From contig NZ_CP140152.1 of assembly GCF_034479515.1 (NCBI RefSeq), positions 5,642,001 to 5,706,000 on the forward strand: DNA of 64,000 nt, read 5' to 3'. Below, one piece after another: positions 25,391 through 33,980 of the stretch; within the stretch, counting starts at the first letter, position 1; the number at the start of each line of letters is the position of its first letter. The notes below the pieces were generated by a model. It ran no database searches, was not told the origin of the DNA, and saw only the letters and a program-made list of their open reading frames with translations. A program made the translations under genes and the position numbers. The stretch is from Duganella zoogloeoides. GTDB lineage: Bacteria > Pseudomonadota > Gammaproteobacteria > Burkholderiales > Burkholderiaceae_D.

Positions 25391-26218
25391 TTATACCAGC
25401 CGCTGCCACAGCGCCGTGGTCGGCGCCGCCTGGTTCATGCTGTAAAAATGCAGTCCCGGCGCACCGCCGGCCAGCAGGCGCTCGCCCAGCTGCGTCACCA
25501 CGTCGAGCCCGAATGCCTTGATCGAGGCCGAGTCGTCGCCGAAGCTGGCCAGCTTCAGGCGTACCCAGCGCGGAATCTCGGCGCCGCACATGTCCGAAAA
25601 GCGCATCAGCTGCGTGTAGTTCAGAATCGGCATAATGCCCGGCACGATCGGCACATCGATGCCCAGCTTGCGGGTCTGCTCGACGAACTGGAAGTACGCG
25701 TCCGCATTGTAAAAATACTGGGTGATCGCGGCGTCGGCGCCGGCCTTGATCTTGCGTTCGAACGCCAGCAGGTCGTCCTGCGGCGATTTCGCCTGCGGGT
25801 GCACCTCGGGATAGGCTGCCACTTCGATGCGGAACCAGTCGCCGGTTTCCTGGCGGATGAACTCGACCAGCTCATTGGCGTAACGGAATTCGCCTGCCCC
25901 GCCGTAGCCGCTCGGCAGGTCGCCGCGCAGCGCCACGATGCGGCGGATGTTGTGCGACTTGAACTCGGCCAGGATGGCGCGGATCGAGTCACGCGAACCG
26001 CCCACGCACGACAAATGCGGCGCGGCGTCTTCACCGGCGGCCAGGATTTCCACCACCGTGTCGAGCGTGCCGCGCTGGGTGCTGCCGCCGGCGCCGAAGG
26101 TCACGGAAAAATATTTGGGTTTCAGTTCGGACAGCTTGGCGCGCGTGGCGCGCAGCTTGTCCGCTCCTTCTGCCGTCTTGGGCGGAAAGAATTCAATACT
26201 GAAATTATGATTAGCCAT
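25391..26218 (-). CDS. metF: 5,10-methylenetetrahydrofolate reductase
   Basis: This 275-residue FAD-dependent TIM-barrel enzyme reduces methylene-THF to methyl-THF for methionine synthesis. Motifs visible are FSIEFFPPKT at the N-terminus, SVTFGAGGSTQ, LRGDLP and ITQYFYNADAYFQFV. Its start overlaps the end of the upstream membrane-protein gene by 8 bases, indicating translational coupling. It sits with ahcY and metK on the same strand, making a methyl-cycle group. Confidence 0.95.
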   Translation of the reverse strand: MANHNFSIEFFPPKTAEGADKLRATRAKLSELKPKYFSVTFGAGGSTQRGTLDTVVEILAAGEDAAPHLSCVGGSRDSIRAILAEFKSHNIRRIVALRGDLPSGYGGAGEFRYANELVEFIRQETGDWFRIEVAAYPEVHPQAKSPQDDLLAFERKIKAGADAAITQYFYNADAYFQFVEQTRKLGIDVPIVPGIMPILNYTQLMRFSDMCGAEIPRWVRLKLASFGDDSASIKAFGLDVVTQLGERLLAGGAPGLHFYSMNQAAPTTALWQRLV

Positions 26219-26561
26219 CTGCGTTCTTCAAAAGTAAGGTAGACAGGGCCCAGGAAATAATGCTGTACAACAGCGCGCCACCGACGGCCGACATGAAGCT
26301 GTCAACGCTAAAGCCGGGCACGAATTGCGCCGCCAGCCAGAACGAAAAGCCATTGATGATGAAGATAAACAGGCCCAGCGACACCACGGTCACGGGCAAT
26401 GTCAGGATCAGCAGCACGGGGCGGATCAGCGTATTGACCAGGGCCAGTACGAGCGCGGCAAAGAGGGCGGCGCTAATGCTTGTGACATTAACGGAATGCA
26501 TCAGGTAAGGGATTGCCAGCAGGGCAACCGCATTGATTAACCAGGTAAGGACCAAACGCAT
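26211..26561 (-). CDS. Small four-helix membrane protein, phage-holin-family IV type
   Basis: This 116-residue protein is almost entirely hydrophobic, with four predicted helices (about 4-22, 27-49, 54-80 and 88-112). It matches the widespread four-TM 'phage holin family' group (MRLVLTWLINAVALLAIPYL at the start and LALVNTLIRPVLLILTLP in the middle). Despite the name, chromosomal members are not tied to phage lysis and their role is unknown. In Burkholderiales the gene is commonly placed between ahcY and metF, as here. Overlap with metF shows co-expression. Confidence 0.8.
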   Translation of the reverse strand: MRLVLTWLINAVALLAIPYLMHSVNVTSISAALFAALVLALVNTLIRPVLLILTLPVTVVSLGLFIFIINGFSFWLAAQFVPGFSVDSFMSAVGGALLYSIISWALSTLLLKNADG

Positions 26562-26589
26562 AGTGAAATCTCGCTGCTAAGAAATCGAT

Positions 26590-26621
26590 AAAAAACAGGG
26601 CCGGCAAACTCCGCCGACCCT
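26590..26621 (-). terminator. Intrinsic terminator after ahcY
   Basis: Read on the minus strand, AGGGTCGGC pairs with GCCGGCCCT (one G-T pair) around a 7-base loop, followed by one base and six Ts. It lies 17 bases past the ahcY stop, so most ahcY transcripts should end before the membrane-protein/metF pair. Confidence 0.8.
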
Positions 26622-26637
26622 ATTCAACCAGCGCTAA

Positions 26638-28068
26638 TTAATAGCGGTATGTGTCAGGCTTGTAAGGACCGTCGACGGACACGTTGATGTAGGCCGCTTG
26701 CTCCGGGGTCAGCTCGGACAGTTGGGCGTTGAGCTTTTTCAGCTGCAGGCGCGCGACTTTTTCGTCCAGGTGCTTCGGCAGCACGTACACGCCGACCGGG
26801 TAGTTGGCGGTGTTGGCAAACAGTTCGATCTGGGCGATGGTCTGGTTCGCGAACGACGAGCTCATCACATACGACGGGTGGCCGGTACCGCAGCCGAGGT
26901 TCACCAGGCGGCCTTCGGCCAGCAGGATAATGCGCTTGCCCGACGGGAAGATCACGTGATCGACCTGTGGCTTGATGTTTTCCCAGGTGTATTTCTTCAG
27001 CGCAGCAACGTCGATTTCGTTGTCGAAGTGGCCGATGTTGCAGACGATCGCCTGGTCCTTCATCTTGAGCATGTGCGCTTCGGTCAGGATGTGATAGTTG
27101 CCGGTGCAGGTCACGAAAATGTCGCCGTGTTCGGCAGCGCAATCCATGGTCACCACGCGGTAGCCTTCCATCGCAGCCTGCAGCGCGCAGATCGGATCGA
27201 TCTCGGTCACCCATACTTGCGCCGACAGCGCGCGCATGGCCTGGGCCGAGCCCTTGCCCACGTCGCCGTAACCGGCGATGACGGCCACTTTACCGGCGAT
27301 CATGACGTCGGTCGCGCGCTTGATGCCATCGACCAGCGATTCGCGGCAGCCGTACAGGTTGTCAAACTTCGACTTGGTGACGGAGTCGTTGACGTTAATC
27401 GCCGGGAAGGCCAGCTTGCCGTCCTTGTGCATCTGGTACAGGCGGTGCACGCCGGTGGTGGTTTCTTCGGTCACGCCCAGGATGTGCGGCAGGCGCTTGG
27501 AGTACCAGGTCGGATCGATCGCCAGCTTGGCCTTGATGGCGTTGAACAGGCAGATTTCTTCTTCCGAGGTTGGGTTGCCAACCACCGAGATGTCCTGCTC
27601 GGCGCGCGCGCCGATGTGCAGCAGCAGGGTGGCGTCGCCGCCGTCATCGAGAATCATGTTCGAGTACACGGCATTGCCGGCAGCGTCCGCTGGCCACTCG
27701 AAGATGCGGTGGGTGTAATCCCAGTATTCGTCCAGGGTTTCGCCCTTGACGGCAAACACCGGGGTGCCGGCGGCAGCGATGGCGGCAGCGGCGTGGTCCT
27801 GGGTCGAGTAGATGTTGCACGAAGCCCAACGCACGGTGGCGCCCAGCGCTTCCAGCGTCTGGATCAGCACGGCGGTCTGGATGGTCATGTGCAGCGAACC
27901 GGTGATGCGCGCGCCTTTCAAAGGCTGGGCTGCGGCGAATTCGTCGCGGATGGCCATCAGGCCCGGCATTTCGGTTTCAGCGATCTTGATTTCCTTGTCG
28001 CCCCACGGGGACAGGGAAATATCGGCGACCAGGTAGTCTTGCAGAGGTTTGAGTACGGCGTTCATCAC
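26638..28068 (-). CDS. ahcY: Adenosylhomocysteinase (S-adenosyl-L-homocysteine hydrolase)
   Basis: This 476-residue, NAD-dependent enzyme hydrolyses SAH to adenosine and homocysteine, removing the inhibitor produced by every SAM methyltransferase. Signatures are [14 protein letters not shown], the substrate-binding [13 protein letters not shown], the Rossmann [15 protein letters not shown] and the C-terminal KPDTYRY that completes the NAD site of the neighbouring subunit. Length is normal for proteobacteria. Translation is set by AAAGGAGG upstream. Expression is very likely controlled by the SAH riboswitch immediately upstream. Confidence 0.97.
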   Translation of the reverse strand: MMNAVLKPLQDYLVADISLSPWGDKEIKIAETEMPGLMAIRDEFAAAQPLKGARITGSLHMTIQTAVLIQTLEALGATVRWASCNIYSTQDHAAAAIAAAGTPVFAVKGETLDEYWDYTHRIFEWPADAAGNAVYSNMILDDGGDATLLLHIGARAEQDISVVGNPTSEEEICLFNAIKAKLAIDPTWYSKRLPHILGVTEETTTGVHRLYQMHKDGKLAFPAINVNDSVTKSKFDNLYGCRESLVDGIKRATDVMIAGKVAVIAGYGDVGKGSAQAMRALSAQVWVTEIDPICALQAAMEGYRVVTMDCAAEHGDIFVTCTGNYHILTEAHMLKMKDQAIVCNIGHFDNEIDVAALKKYTWENIKPQVDHVIFPSGKRIILLAEGRLVNLGCGTGHPSYVMSSSFANQTIAQIELFANTANYPVGVYVLPKHLDEKVARLQLKKLNAQLSELTPEQAAYINVSVDGPYKPDTYRY

Positions 28069-28094
28069 GCCCTCCTTTCAGTTAGAAAAAAGTA

Positions 28095-28154
28095 ACGTGA
28101 GCGCGGTTGCAGATTCCGAGCCTGGCGAAAAGGATTCGTCGCAGCGCTCCTCGG
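28095..28154 (-). promoter_or_regulatory. SAH riboswitch upstream of ahcY
   Basis: On the minus strand the leader reads CCGAGGAGCGCTGCGAC, a variable loop, GCCAGGCTCGG, then CAACCGCGCTCACGT. These are the conserved blocks of the SAH riboswitch. CCGAG pairs with CTCGG, and GAGCGC pairs with the downstream GCGCTC to form the pseudoknot. A TAGAAT hexamer (28162-28167) just upstream is a likely -10. The class turns ahcY on when SAH accumulates. The element ends 26 bases before the ATG, so control of ribosome access is likely. Confidence 0.92.
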
Positions 28155-28247
28155 AAGGGGCATTCTAGCATCGTTGCGCGCCGGTGACGACGTGCAACGT
28201 GCTAAAACATGCAGGGCAGCATCACCACCCTGGCAGAAACGACAAGC

Positions 28248-29414
28248 TTATTTCAGGCCGGCCGCATCGCGCAGGATCGCCGCCTTGTCGGTGTGCTCCC
28301 ACGTGAATTCCGGCTCTTCACGGCCGAAGTGGCCGTACGCGGCGGTCTTGGCGTAGATCGGACGCAGCAGGTCCAGCATCTGCACGATGCCTTTCGGACG
28401 CAGGTCGAAGTGCTCCATCACCAGCTTGGCGATTTGCTCGTCAGGGATCACGCCCGTGCCTTCGGTGTACACGGTGATGTTGATCGGACGGGCCACGCCG
28501 ATCGCGTACGACACCTGCACCTGGCACTGGCGCGCCAGGCCGGCAGCGACCACGTTCTTGGCCACGTAGCGGGCGGCATACGCTGCCGAACGGTCAACTT
28601 TGGTCGGATCTTTACCGGAGAATGCGCCGCCGCCGTGCGGGCTGGCGCCGCCGTAGGTGTCGACGATGATCTTGCGGCCGGTCAGGCCGCAATCGCCTTG
28701 CGGACCGCCGATGACGAAGCGGCCGGTCGGGTTGACCAGGTACTTGGTGTCGGTCAGCCATTCGCGTGGCAGCACCTGCTTGATGATCTCTTCGATCACC
28801 GCTTCTTCGATCTGTTTATGCTGCATTTCCGGCGCGTGCTGGGTGGACAGCACCACGGTGTCCACGGCCACCGGGCGGCCATTGACGTAACGCAGCGTCA
28901 CTTGCGACTTGGCGTCCGGGCGCAGCCATGGCAGGCGGCCGTCCTTGCGCAGCTGCGACTGGCGCTCGACCAGGCGGTGAGCGTAGTGGATCGCCGCTGG
29001 CATCAGTTCCGGGGTTTCGTCGCAGGCGTAGCCGAACATCAGGCCCTGGTCGCCGGCGCCCTGGTCGAGGTCGATACCTGCGCCTTCGTCCACGCCCTGG
29101 GCGATGTCCGGCGACTGCTTGTCGTAGGCGACCAGCACGGCGCAACCACGGTAGTCGATACCGAAGTCGGTATTGTCGTAACCGATGCGCTTGATGGTTT
29201 CGCGGGCAACTTGAATATAATCCACATTGGCGTGGGTGGTGATTTCACCCGCGAGCACCACCAGGCCGGTGTTGCACAGGGTCTCGGCGGCAACGCGCGC
29301 TTTCGGATCCTGGGTCAGGATGGCGTCCAGGATCGCATCGGAGATCTGGTCCGCAACTTTGTCGGGGTGGCCTTCCGAGACAGATTCGGAAGTGAAGAGG
29401 TAATCATTAGACAT
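28248..29414 (-). CDS. metK: S-adenosylmethionine synthetase
   Basis: This 388-residue enzyme makes SAM from methionine and ATP. Conserved blocks include [19 protein letters not shown] at the N-terminus, [12 protein letters not shown] and the phosphate-binding [19 protein letters not shown]. The ATG follows CCAGGAG. The leader contains a TATAAA-like -10 (29484-29489, minus strand) and, downstream of it, an imperfect hairpin (about 29443-29470) of unknown role. It is divergent from the lipid A acyltransferase genes, with ahcY downstream on the same strand. Confidence 0.97.
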   Translation of the reverse strand: MSNDYLFTSESVSEGHPDKVADQISDAILDAILTQDPKARVAAETLCNTGLVVLAGEITTHANVDYIQVARETIKRIGYDNTDFGIDYRGCAVLVAYDKQSPDIAQGVDEGAGIDLDQGAGDQGLMFGYACDETPELMPAAIHYAHRLVERQSQLRKDGRLPWLRPDAKSQVTLRYVNGRPVAVDTVVLSTQHAPEMQHKQIEEAVIEEIIKQVLPREWLTDTKYLVNPTGRFVIGGPQGDCGLTGRKIIVDTYGGASPHGGGAFSGKDPTKVDRSAAYAARYVAKNVVAAGLARQCQVQVSYAIGVARPINITVYTEGTGVIPDEQIAKLVMEHFDLRPKGIVQMLDLLRPIYAKTAAYGHFGREEPEFTWEHTDKAAILRDAAGLK

Positions 29415-29613
29415 CGCAACTCCTGGAAATGGCGGTAAAAATGGTTGTCGCGCACCAACGGGGGTTGCGACGCTTTAGCGATATTTATATCCCGCATCGC
29501 AAGTTGTCATTAACTCAGCGGTTCCTACTAACGTGTTATTTTACGCTTTTTTAAAAAAACTTGCTTCTCGTCCAGTGACCAGGCAAGCATAAACACAGGC
29601 ACACAACACTTTC

Positions 29614-30463
29614 ATGCTCGTACCCATTTTTCGTTTCCTTTCCGTATTTCCCTTGTCCTTCCTGCATGCCGCCGGCAGCGCGCTGGGATGGGTGGTGTAC
29701 CTGGCATCCCCGTCGTACCGGCGCCGCATGCGCGACAACATGGCCCAGGCCGGCTACTCGCAACACCTGTCGGCCGCCATTGCCGAGGCTGGCAAAAGCA
29801 TCATCGAATTGCCCTTCATCTGGTGTGCTGCACCAGAGCGCGTGTCGCGCCACGCCACGCTGGAAAACTGGCAACTGGTACAGACCGAGCTCGACGCCGG
29901 GCGCGGCATCGTGTTCCTCACGCCCCACCTGGGCTGCTTTGAAATCGTGGCCCAGGAAATCGCCCTGCGCACCGAGCTGATGGTGATGTACCGCCCGCCG
30001 AAAAAAGAGGCCTTGAAGCCGCTGATCGAAGGCGCGCGCGCGCAAGAACCTGCTGCTGGCGCCGGCCAATATGAGCGGCGTGCGCATGCTGGCCAAATTC
30101 CTCAAAAAAGGCCAGCCGATCGGCCTGCTGCCCGACCAGGTGCCGCAAGAAGGCGAAGGCGTATGGGCCACCTTCTTCGGCCGCGACGCCTACAGCATGA
30201 CCCTGCCCGCCAAGCTGGCGCAGATGGGCAACGCCACCGTGATCGTCACGTATGCCGAGCGCCTGCCGGGCGGAAAGGGCTACGTGATCCACTTCGTGCC
30301 GTTTACCGAATCGCTGGCCGGCGACACCGCCAGCCAGGCGCAGGCGATCAACACCGCGATGGAGCACCTGATCGCGCGTAATCCCACCCAGTACTACTGG
30401 AGCTACAACCGCTACAAGGTACCCCACGGCATCGATGCGCCACAGACTGGAGAAGCAGCATGA
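29614..30463 (+). pseudogene. Lipid A biosynthesis lauroyl acyltransferase (LpxL/HtrB family), frameshifted
   Basis: The first 142 or so codons encode an LpxL-type acyltransferase: an N-terminal membrane helix, FIWCAAPERV and the catalytic H-x4-E motif HLGCFE (His105/Glu110). Around 30032-30043, a (GC)6 tract, the frame changes. The rest of the protein (KNLLLAPANMSG, GLLPDQVPQEGEGVWATFFG, YWSYNRYKVPHG) continues to 30463 in the +1 frame. Restoring one GC unit gives a seamless G-A-R-A-R-K-N-L. Without it, translation runs on as nonsense to 30381. Possible causes are a sequencing error, a recent mutation or dinucleotide slippage. The downstream paralogue is intact and its start overlaps the true stop (ATGA). 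Confidence 0.85.
30032..30043 (+). repeat. (GC)6 dinucleotide tract at the frameshift
   Basis: Six uninterrupted GC units sit exactly where the acyltransferase reading frame breaks. Seven units would put both halves in frame. Confidence 0.85.
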
Positions 30464-31338
30464 AGTTAGTACTCGGATTGATGTGGCTGCTGCACTGGCT
30501 GCCCTTGCCCGTGCTGGGCCGCTTTGGCAAGTTCACCGGCAGCCTGCTGTTTATCTTGCTGCGCGCGCGGCGCGAGATCACGCTGACCAACTTGCGCCTG
30601 TGCATGCCGGAGCTGACCGAGGCCGAGCGGGTAACGCTGGCGCGCCAGCACTTCCAGGCCTATGCACGCAGCATCTGGGAGCGCGGCATCCTGTGGTGGG
30701 CGTCGGAAGCGCGCCTGAACCGCCTGATCACCGTGGAGCCGGGCCCGGTGCCGGTGGCGGAGATGACGGCCAAGCCGACTATTTTGCTGTGCCCGCATTT
30801 CGTGTGCCTGGACGTGGCCGGCGCGTCGATCGCGATGGTGGCCAGCGCGTCATCGATGTACGTGACGCAAAAGAACGCTGCGTTCGACCAGGTGCTGCGC
30901 GCCGGCCGGGCCCGCTTCAAGCCGGTGAAACTGTTCACGCGCCAGGACGGCATCAAGCCGATCCTGCGCGCGCTGCGCGACAAGCTGCCGTACTTCATGC
31001 TGCCGGACATGGACTTCGGCGAGAAAGACGCCGAGTTCGTACCGTTCTTCGGCATCGACGCGGCCACCCTGACCGCCACCGCGCGCATCGCCGCCACCAC
31101 CGGCGCCCAGGTGATGCCGGTGATCGCCACGTTCCTGCCGAATTACCAGGGCTGGCGTGTCAAATTTTACCCGGTGTGGGACAATTACCCCGGCCCCGAC
31201 ATGGTGGCCGCCACCCGCCGCATGAACGAGTTCATCGAGGAGCGCGTGCGCGAAGCACCGGCCGAATATTTCTGGACGCACAAGCGCTTCAAGACCCGCC
31301 CGAATGGCGAACCATCGTTGTATCCACGTCGTAAATAA
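30460..31338 (+). CDS. Second lysophospholipid/lipid A-type acyltransferase
   Basis: This 292-residue membrane-anchored acyltransferase of the LpxL/LpxM family has an N-terminal hydrophobic helix (about 3-35) and catalytic H-x4-D motif HFVCLD (His113/Asp118). It also has the family's YFMLPDMDFGEKDAEFVPFFG block (near 178-198) and a WFWTHKRFK-like end (YFWTHKRFKTRP). It would add a secondary acyl chain to lipid A on the cytoplasmic face of the inner membrane. It starts within the stop of the frameshifted paralogue (4-base ATGA overlap) and is followed by dapF after 3 bases, so all three should be on one transcript. Confidence 0.9.
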   Translation: MKLVLGLMWLLHWLPLPVLGRFGKFTGSLLFILLRARREITLTNLRLCMPELTEAERVTLARQHFQAYARSIWERGILWWASEARLNRLITVEPGPVPVAEMTAKPTILLCPHFVCLDVAGASIAMVASASSMYVTQKNAAFDQVLRAGRARFKPVKLFTRQDGIKPILRALRDKLPYFMLPDMDFGEKDAEFVPFFGIDAATLTATARIAATTGAQVMPVIATFLPNYQGWRVKFYPVWDNYPGPDMVAATRRMNEFIEERVREAPAEYFWTHKRFKTRPNGEPSLYPRRK

Positions 31339-31341
31339 ACT

Positions 31342-32205
31342 ATGAAACTCAAATTCACCAAAATGCACGGCGCCGGCAACGACTTCGTGGTCATCGACGG
31401 CATCAACCAGCACATCGACTTCACCCCGGCGCAGTGGCAGTTGCTGGGCGACCGCCGCTTCGGCGTGGGCGCCGACCAGATCCTGCTGGTGGAAAAGCCG
31501 ACGCAACCCGGTTGCGATTTCCGCTACCGCATCTTCAACGCCGACGGCGGCGAAGTGGAGCAATGCGGCAACGGCTCGCGCGCCTTCGTCAAATTCGTGG
31601 CGGAAAAAGGCCTGACCGACCAGCGCAGCATCACGGTGGAAACCAAGGCCGGCATCATCGCGCCGCGCCTCGAACTCGATGGCAGCATCACCGTGAACAT
31701 GGGCGCACCCGTGCTGGAGCCGGCCAGGGTGCCGTTCGACGCCGAGGGCTTGCAGGGCGAAGCCCAGGCGCAGGATACGCTGTGGCCGCTGCTGCTGGAA
31801 CTGGGCGGCGCGCGCGAAACCGTGCTCATTTCGGCGGTCTCGATGGGCAACCCGCACGCGGTGCAAATCGTCGATGACGTCGAGACGGCGCCGGTGGAAC
31901 TGACCGGCCCGCTGATCGAGCACCATGTGCGTTTTCCGAACCGCGTCAATGCCGGCTTCATGCAGGTGCTCGACCGCCAGCATGTCAAACTGCGCGTGTT
32001 CGAGCGCGGCGTGGGCGAAACGCTCGCTTGCGGCACCGGCGCCTGCGCGGCCGCGGTGGCCGGTATCCGCCGTGGCGTGCTCGACAGCCCGGTACGGGTC
32101 GATGCGCGCGGCGGGCAGCTGTCGATCAGCTGGGCTGGCGAGGGTGAGCCGGTGCTGTTGACGGGGCCGGCGGTGACGGTGTTCGAGGGCGAGATCGAGA
32201 TTTAA
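31342..32205 (+). CDS. dapF: Diaminopimelate epimerase
   Basis: This 287-residue, cofactor-independent epimerase converts LL- to meso-diaminopimelate for lysine and peptidoglycan. Both catalytic cysteines are in canonical contexts: Cys75 in [12 protein letters not shown] and Cys230 in [14 protein letters not shown]. The N-terminal [17 protein letters not shown] is standard. It is the last gene of the acyltransferase-dapF run. In many Burkholderiales DUF484 and xerC follow directly, but here a SEL1 gene and a porin intervene. Confidence 0.97.
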   Translation: MKLKFTKMHGAGNDFVVIDGINQHIDFTPAQWQLLGDRRFGVGADQILLVEKPTQPGCDFRYRIFNADGGEVEQCGNGSRAFVKFVAEKGLTDQRSITVETKAGIIAPRLELDGSITVNMGAPVLEPARVPFDAEGLQGEAQAQDTLWPLLLELGGARETVLISAVSMGNPHAVQIVDDVETAPVELTGPLIEHHVRFPNRVNAGFMQVLDRQHVKLRVFERGVGETLACGTGACAAAVAGIRRGVLDSPVRVDARGGQLSISWAGEGEPVLLTGPAVTVFEGEIEI

Positions 32206-32242
32206 CTAGCCAGGCTGCCAGCGCTGCGCATGCCTTATGAGC

Positions 32243-32322
32243 TTCAAGCCGTTGAACCTCCAGCAGGTGGGTTTCAAGTTGGCGGTTTCAAGTCGATGGT
32301 CTTCAAGCCGGCCGGTTTCAAG
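32243..32322. repeat. Degenerate short tandem repeats (TTCAAG-centred)
   Basis: TTCAAG recurs at 32243, 32273, 32287, 32302 and 32317. Spacings are 30, 14, 15 and 15 bases, within similar flanking words (GGTTTCAAG, GTCTTCAAGCCG). The last copy includes the stop codon of the SEL1 gene, read on the minus strand, so the array trails that gene. Nothing indicates coding function. Confidence 0.6.
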
Positions 32323-33559
32323 CCGTCGAAGGTTCGGCCGCCAGCGCCGGCAAGCAGGTCTTGAGGCGGTACAAGCGCTGGCGGTAATTCCCTTCCAGGC
32401 AGCCATCAAACCGGTCGAACTGCGCCACCACCTGGTCCAGCAGCTGCCGGTCCTGCGCCGTGCGCAGCGCAATCAGGCGGCGCTTGCTGCGCCCATAACT
32501 GGCGCGGATATCGACCACCAGGCAATGGCCGTGATCGGCCGTTTTCACATCAAGTAACAACGCCTCGGCCCGGTTCAAACCGAAGGCGCGCGCCAGTGTG
32601 AGGCGCGCTGCCAGCAGCGGCTGGCGCATGGCCAGCGTGTGCAATGCTGCCGGCGCCAGGGCCAGCAGTGCCTGGCCCCACGCGTCCGCATGCGGCGCCA
32701 GGGCGATGCGCTCCAGCTGCCGCTGTGCCTGCTCGCAACCCTGGGCCGCCGCTTTCTGCAGCCAGTACATCGCGCGCACGTCGCCATCGGCTGCGTGGCG
32801 GCGGTGACGCCACGCATAGAGGCCGCACTCGCGCTGCGCGTTTCGATGGCCCAGCTCGGCTGCACGCTCCAGGCAGACCTGCGCTTCGGCCACGCTGCGC
32901 TGCGAAAACTCCGGCTTCATGTAGATGCGCGAGAGCGCAAACCAGGCATCGGAATCGCCCTGTTCGCCGGCCAGCGTGAGCCAGCGGATCGCGCGCTTGA
33001 AGTTGACGGTGGCGATGCCATCAAGCTGCCGGCTGCCATCGCGCTGCAGGCGCGCAAACCACAAGCCGAGCGATAGTTGCGCCGCGCGCTCGCCCGCCTG
33101 CGCGGCCCGTTCGCGGTTTTCTGCGGACGGTTCTTGCGGCACTGCGGCGAGCACGCGACGATGCAGCGGCACCAGCCCATCCCAGGCAGACCCGTCGGGT
33201 AGCACGTCAAAGCGCGCCTTGCGTGGCAAGGCCTCCTGCATGTCGATGTAATTCGGCGGCGCCAGTTGCGCCAGCACCAGTCCCGCCTGCTCGACCCCGG
33301 CCGCAAAAGCGCGCTCGTACCACGGCAACACCTCGTCCACGCAGTGCCGCGCATGCTCGAACGGCACGTGGCTGCCGATCAGCATCCACGCTTCGGCCTG
33401 CTGCTGGCGGGCCGCGCGGTTAAGCCAGTGCAGCGCGGTGGACATGTTGCGCGGCAGGCTGGCGCCGCCGAACAGGTACAGCTTGCCCAGGGCCAGCTGG
33501 CAAGCGGGATCGCCGGCGCGCGCGCCACGGATGACGCCTAGTTCAGCTCGATTGACCAT
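32318..33559 (-). CDS. SEL1/tetratricopeptide-like repeat protein
   Basis: This 413-residue protein starts MVNRAELGVIRG. SEL1-type helical repeats (G-x(n)-A-x-(L/Y)-x-L-G-x-(L/M)-Y) are readable, for example ACQLALGKLYLFGG, TLAGEQGDSDAWFALSRIYM, AAELGHRNAQRECGLYAW and KAAAQGCEQAQRQLERIAL. No signal peptide is visible. The frame stays open 33 codons further upstream, but that part has no repeat character. A 13-base duplication spans the start codon. SEL1 proteins are usually protein-interaction scaffolds, and the partner is unknown. The gene is isolated between dapF and a porin, facing dapF. Confidence 0.75.
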   Translation of the reverse strand: MVNRAELGVIRGARAGDPACQLALGKLYLFGGASLPRNMSTALHWLNRAARQQQAEAWMLIGSHVPFEHARHCVDEVLPWYERAFAAGVEQAGLVLAQLAPPNYIDMQEALPRKARFDVLPDGSAWDGLVPLHRRVLAAVPQEPSAENRERAAQAGERAAQLSLGLWFARLQRDGSRQLDGIATVNFKRAIRWLTLAGEQGDSDAWFALSRIYMKPEFSQRSVAEAQVCLERAAELGHRNAQRECGLYAWRHRRHAADGDVRAMYWLQKAAAQGCEQAQRQLERIALAPHADAWGQALLALAPAALHTLAMRQPLLAARLTLARAFGLNRAEALLLDVKTADHGHCLVVDIRASYGRSKRRLIALRTAQDRQLLDQVVAQFDRFDGCLEGNYRQRLYRLKTCLPALAAEPSTA

Positions 33560-33575
33560 CGTGATTGACCATCGT
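33550..33575. repeat. 13-bp tandem duplication over the SEL1 start codon
   Basis: GATTGACCATCGT occurs twice back to back (33550-33562 and 33563-33575). Each copy contains an ATG on the minus strand, in different frames. The upstream ATG (33572) opens a 9-residue frame that ends at 33543 and overlaps the true start. Confidence 0.85.
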
Positions 33576-33980
33576 TTAGGCGGGGAAAGATTGATCAGGA
33601 ACAGAAGGTTGGGAAGTGCGGAGTTGTCGTCCAGTGTAGCGTGCGATCCACGCCACATCCTAGGAAAACCGCGCCACGGCTTGATCTCTCACAAATCGAG
33701 CACCCCGCCCGCGCTTGTAGGCTAGAGCTGTTTTAGTGCCCGATTGAAAGGAGTTAGCGTAACCCCTTGCAAAGAAAGCGTGACCTGGCGGGCGCACACC
33801 CGCGTTTCAAAAAAACCACAAGCAGCTGTCGTTGCGGGGCTTTCAACCAAGACTGGCCTCCTCAATCGACCACTCCCGCGCAATTATCCCGGCAAGCCTT
33901 TAAGGTTCCGAACCAAGGACCTACCAGTACCGATACAGCGGCGGACGCTTGTTCGATCTACTTAAAAAAGGAACCTATCA
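33576..33980. other. 405-base intergenic region ahead of the porin
   Basis: This region separates the divergent SEL1 and porin genes. It has no convincing protein frame, no tRNA and no long inverted repeat. The porin ribosome site (AAAAAAGGAACC) lies at its end. A long untranslated porin leader, as is common for sRNA-regulated porins, is possible, but no clear promoter could be fixed. Confidence 0.4.

Noticed and set aside
26211..26561. Phage holin and prophage remnant
   Set aside because: It is the chromosomal four-helix family overlapping metF, with no lysin or phage genes nearby.
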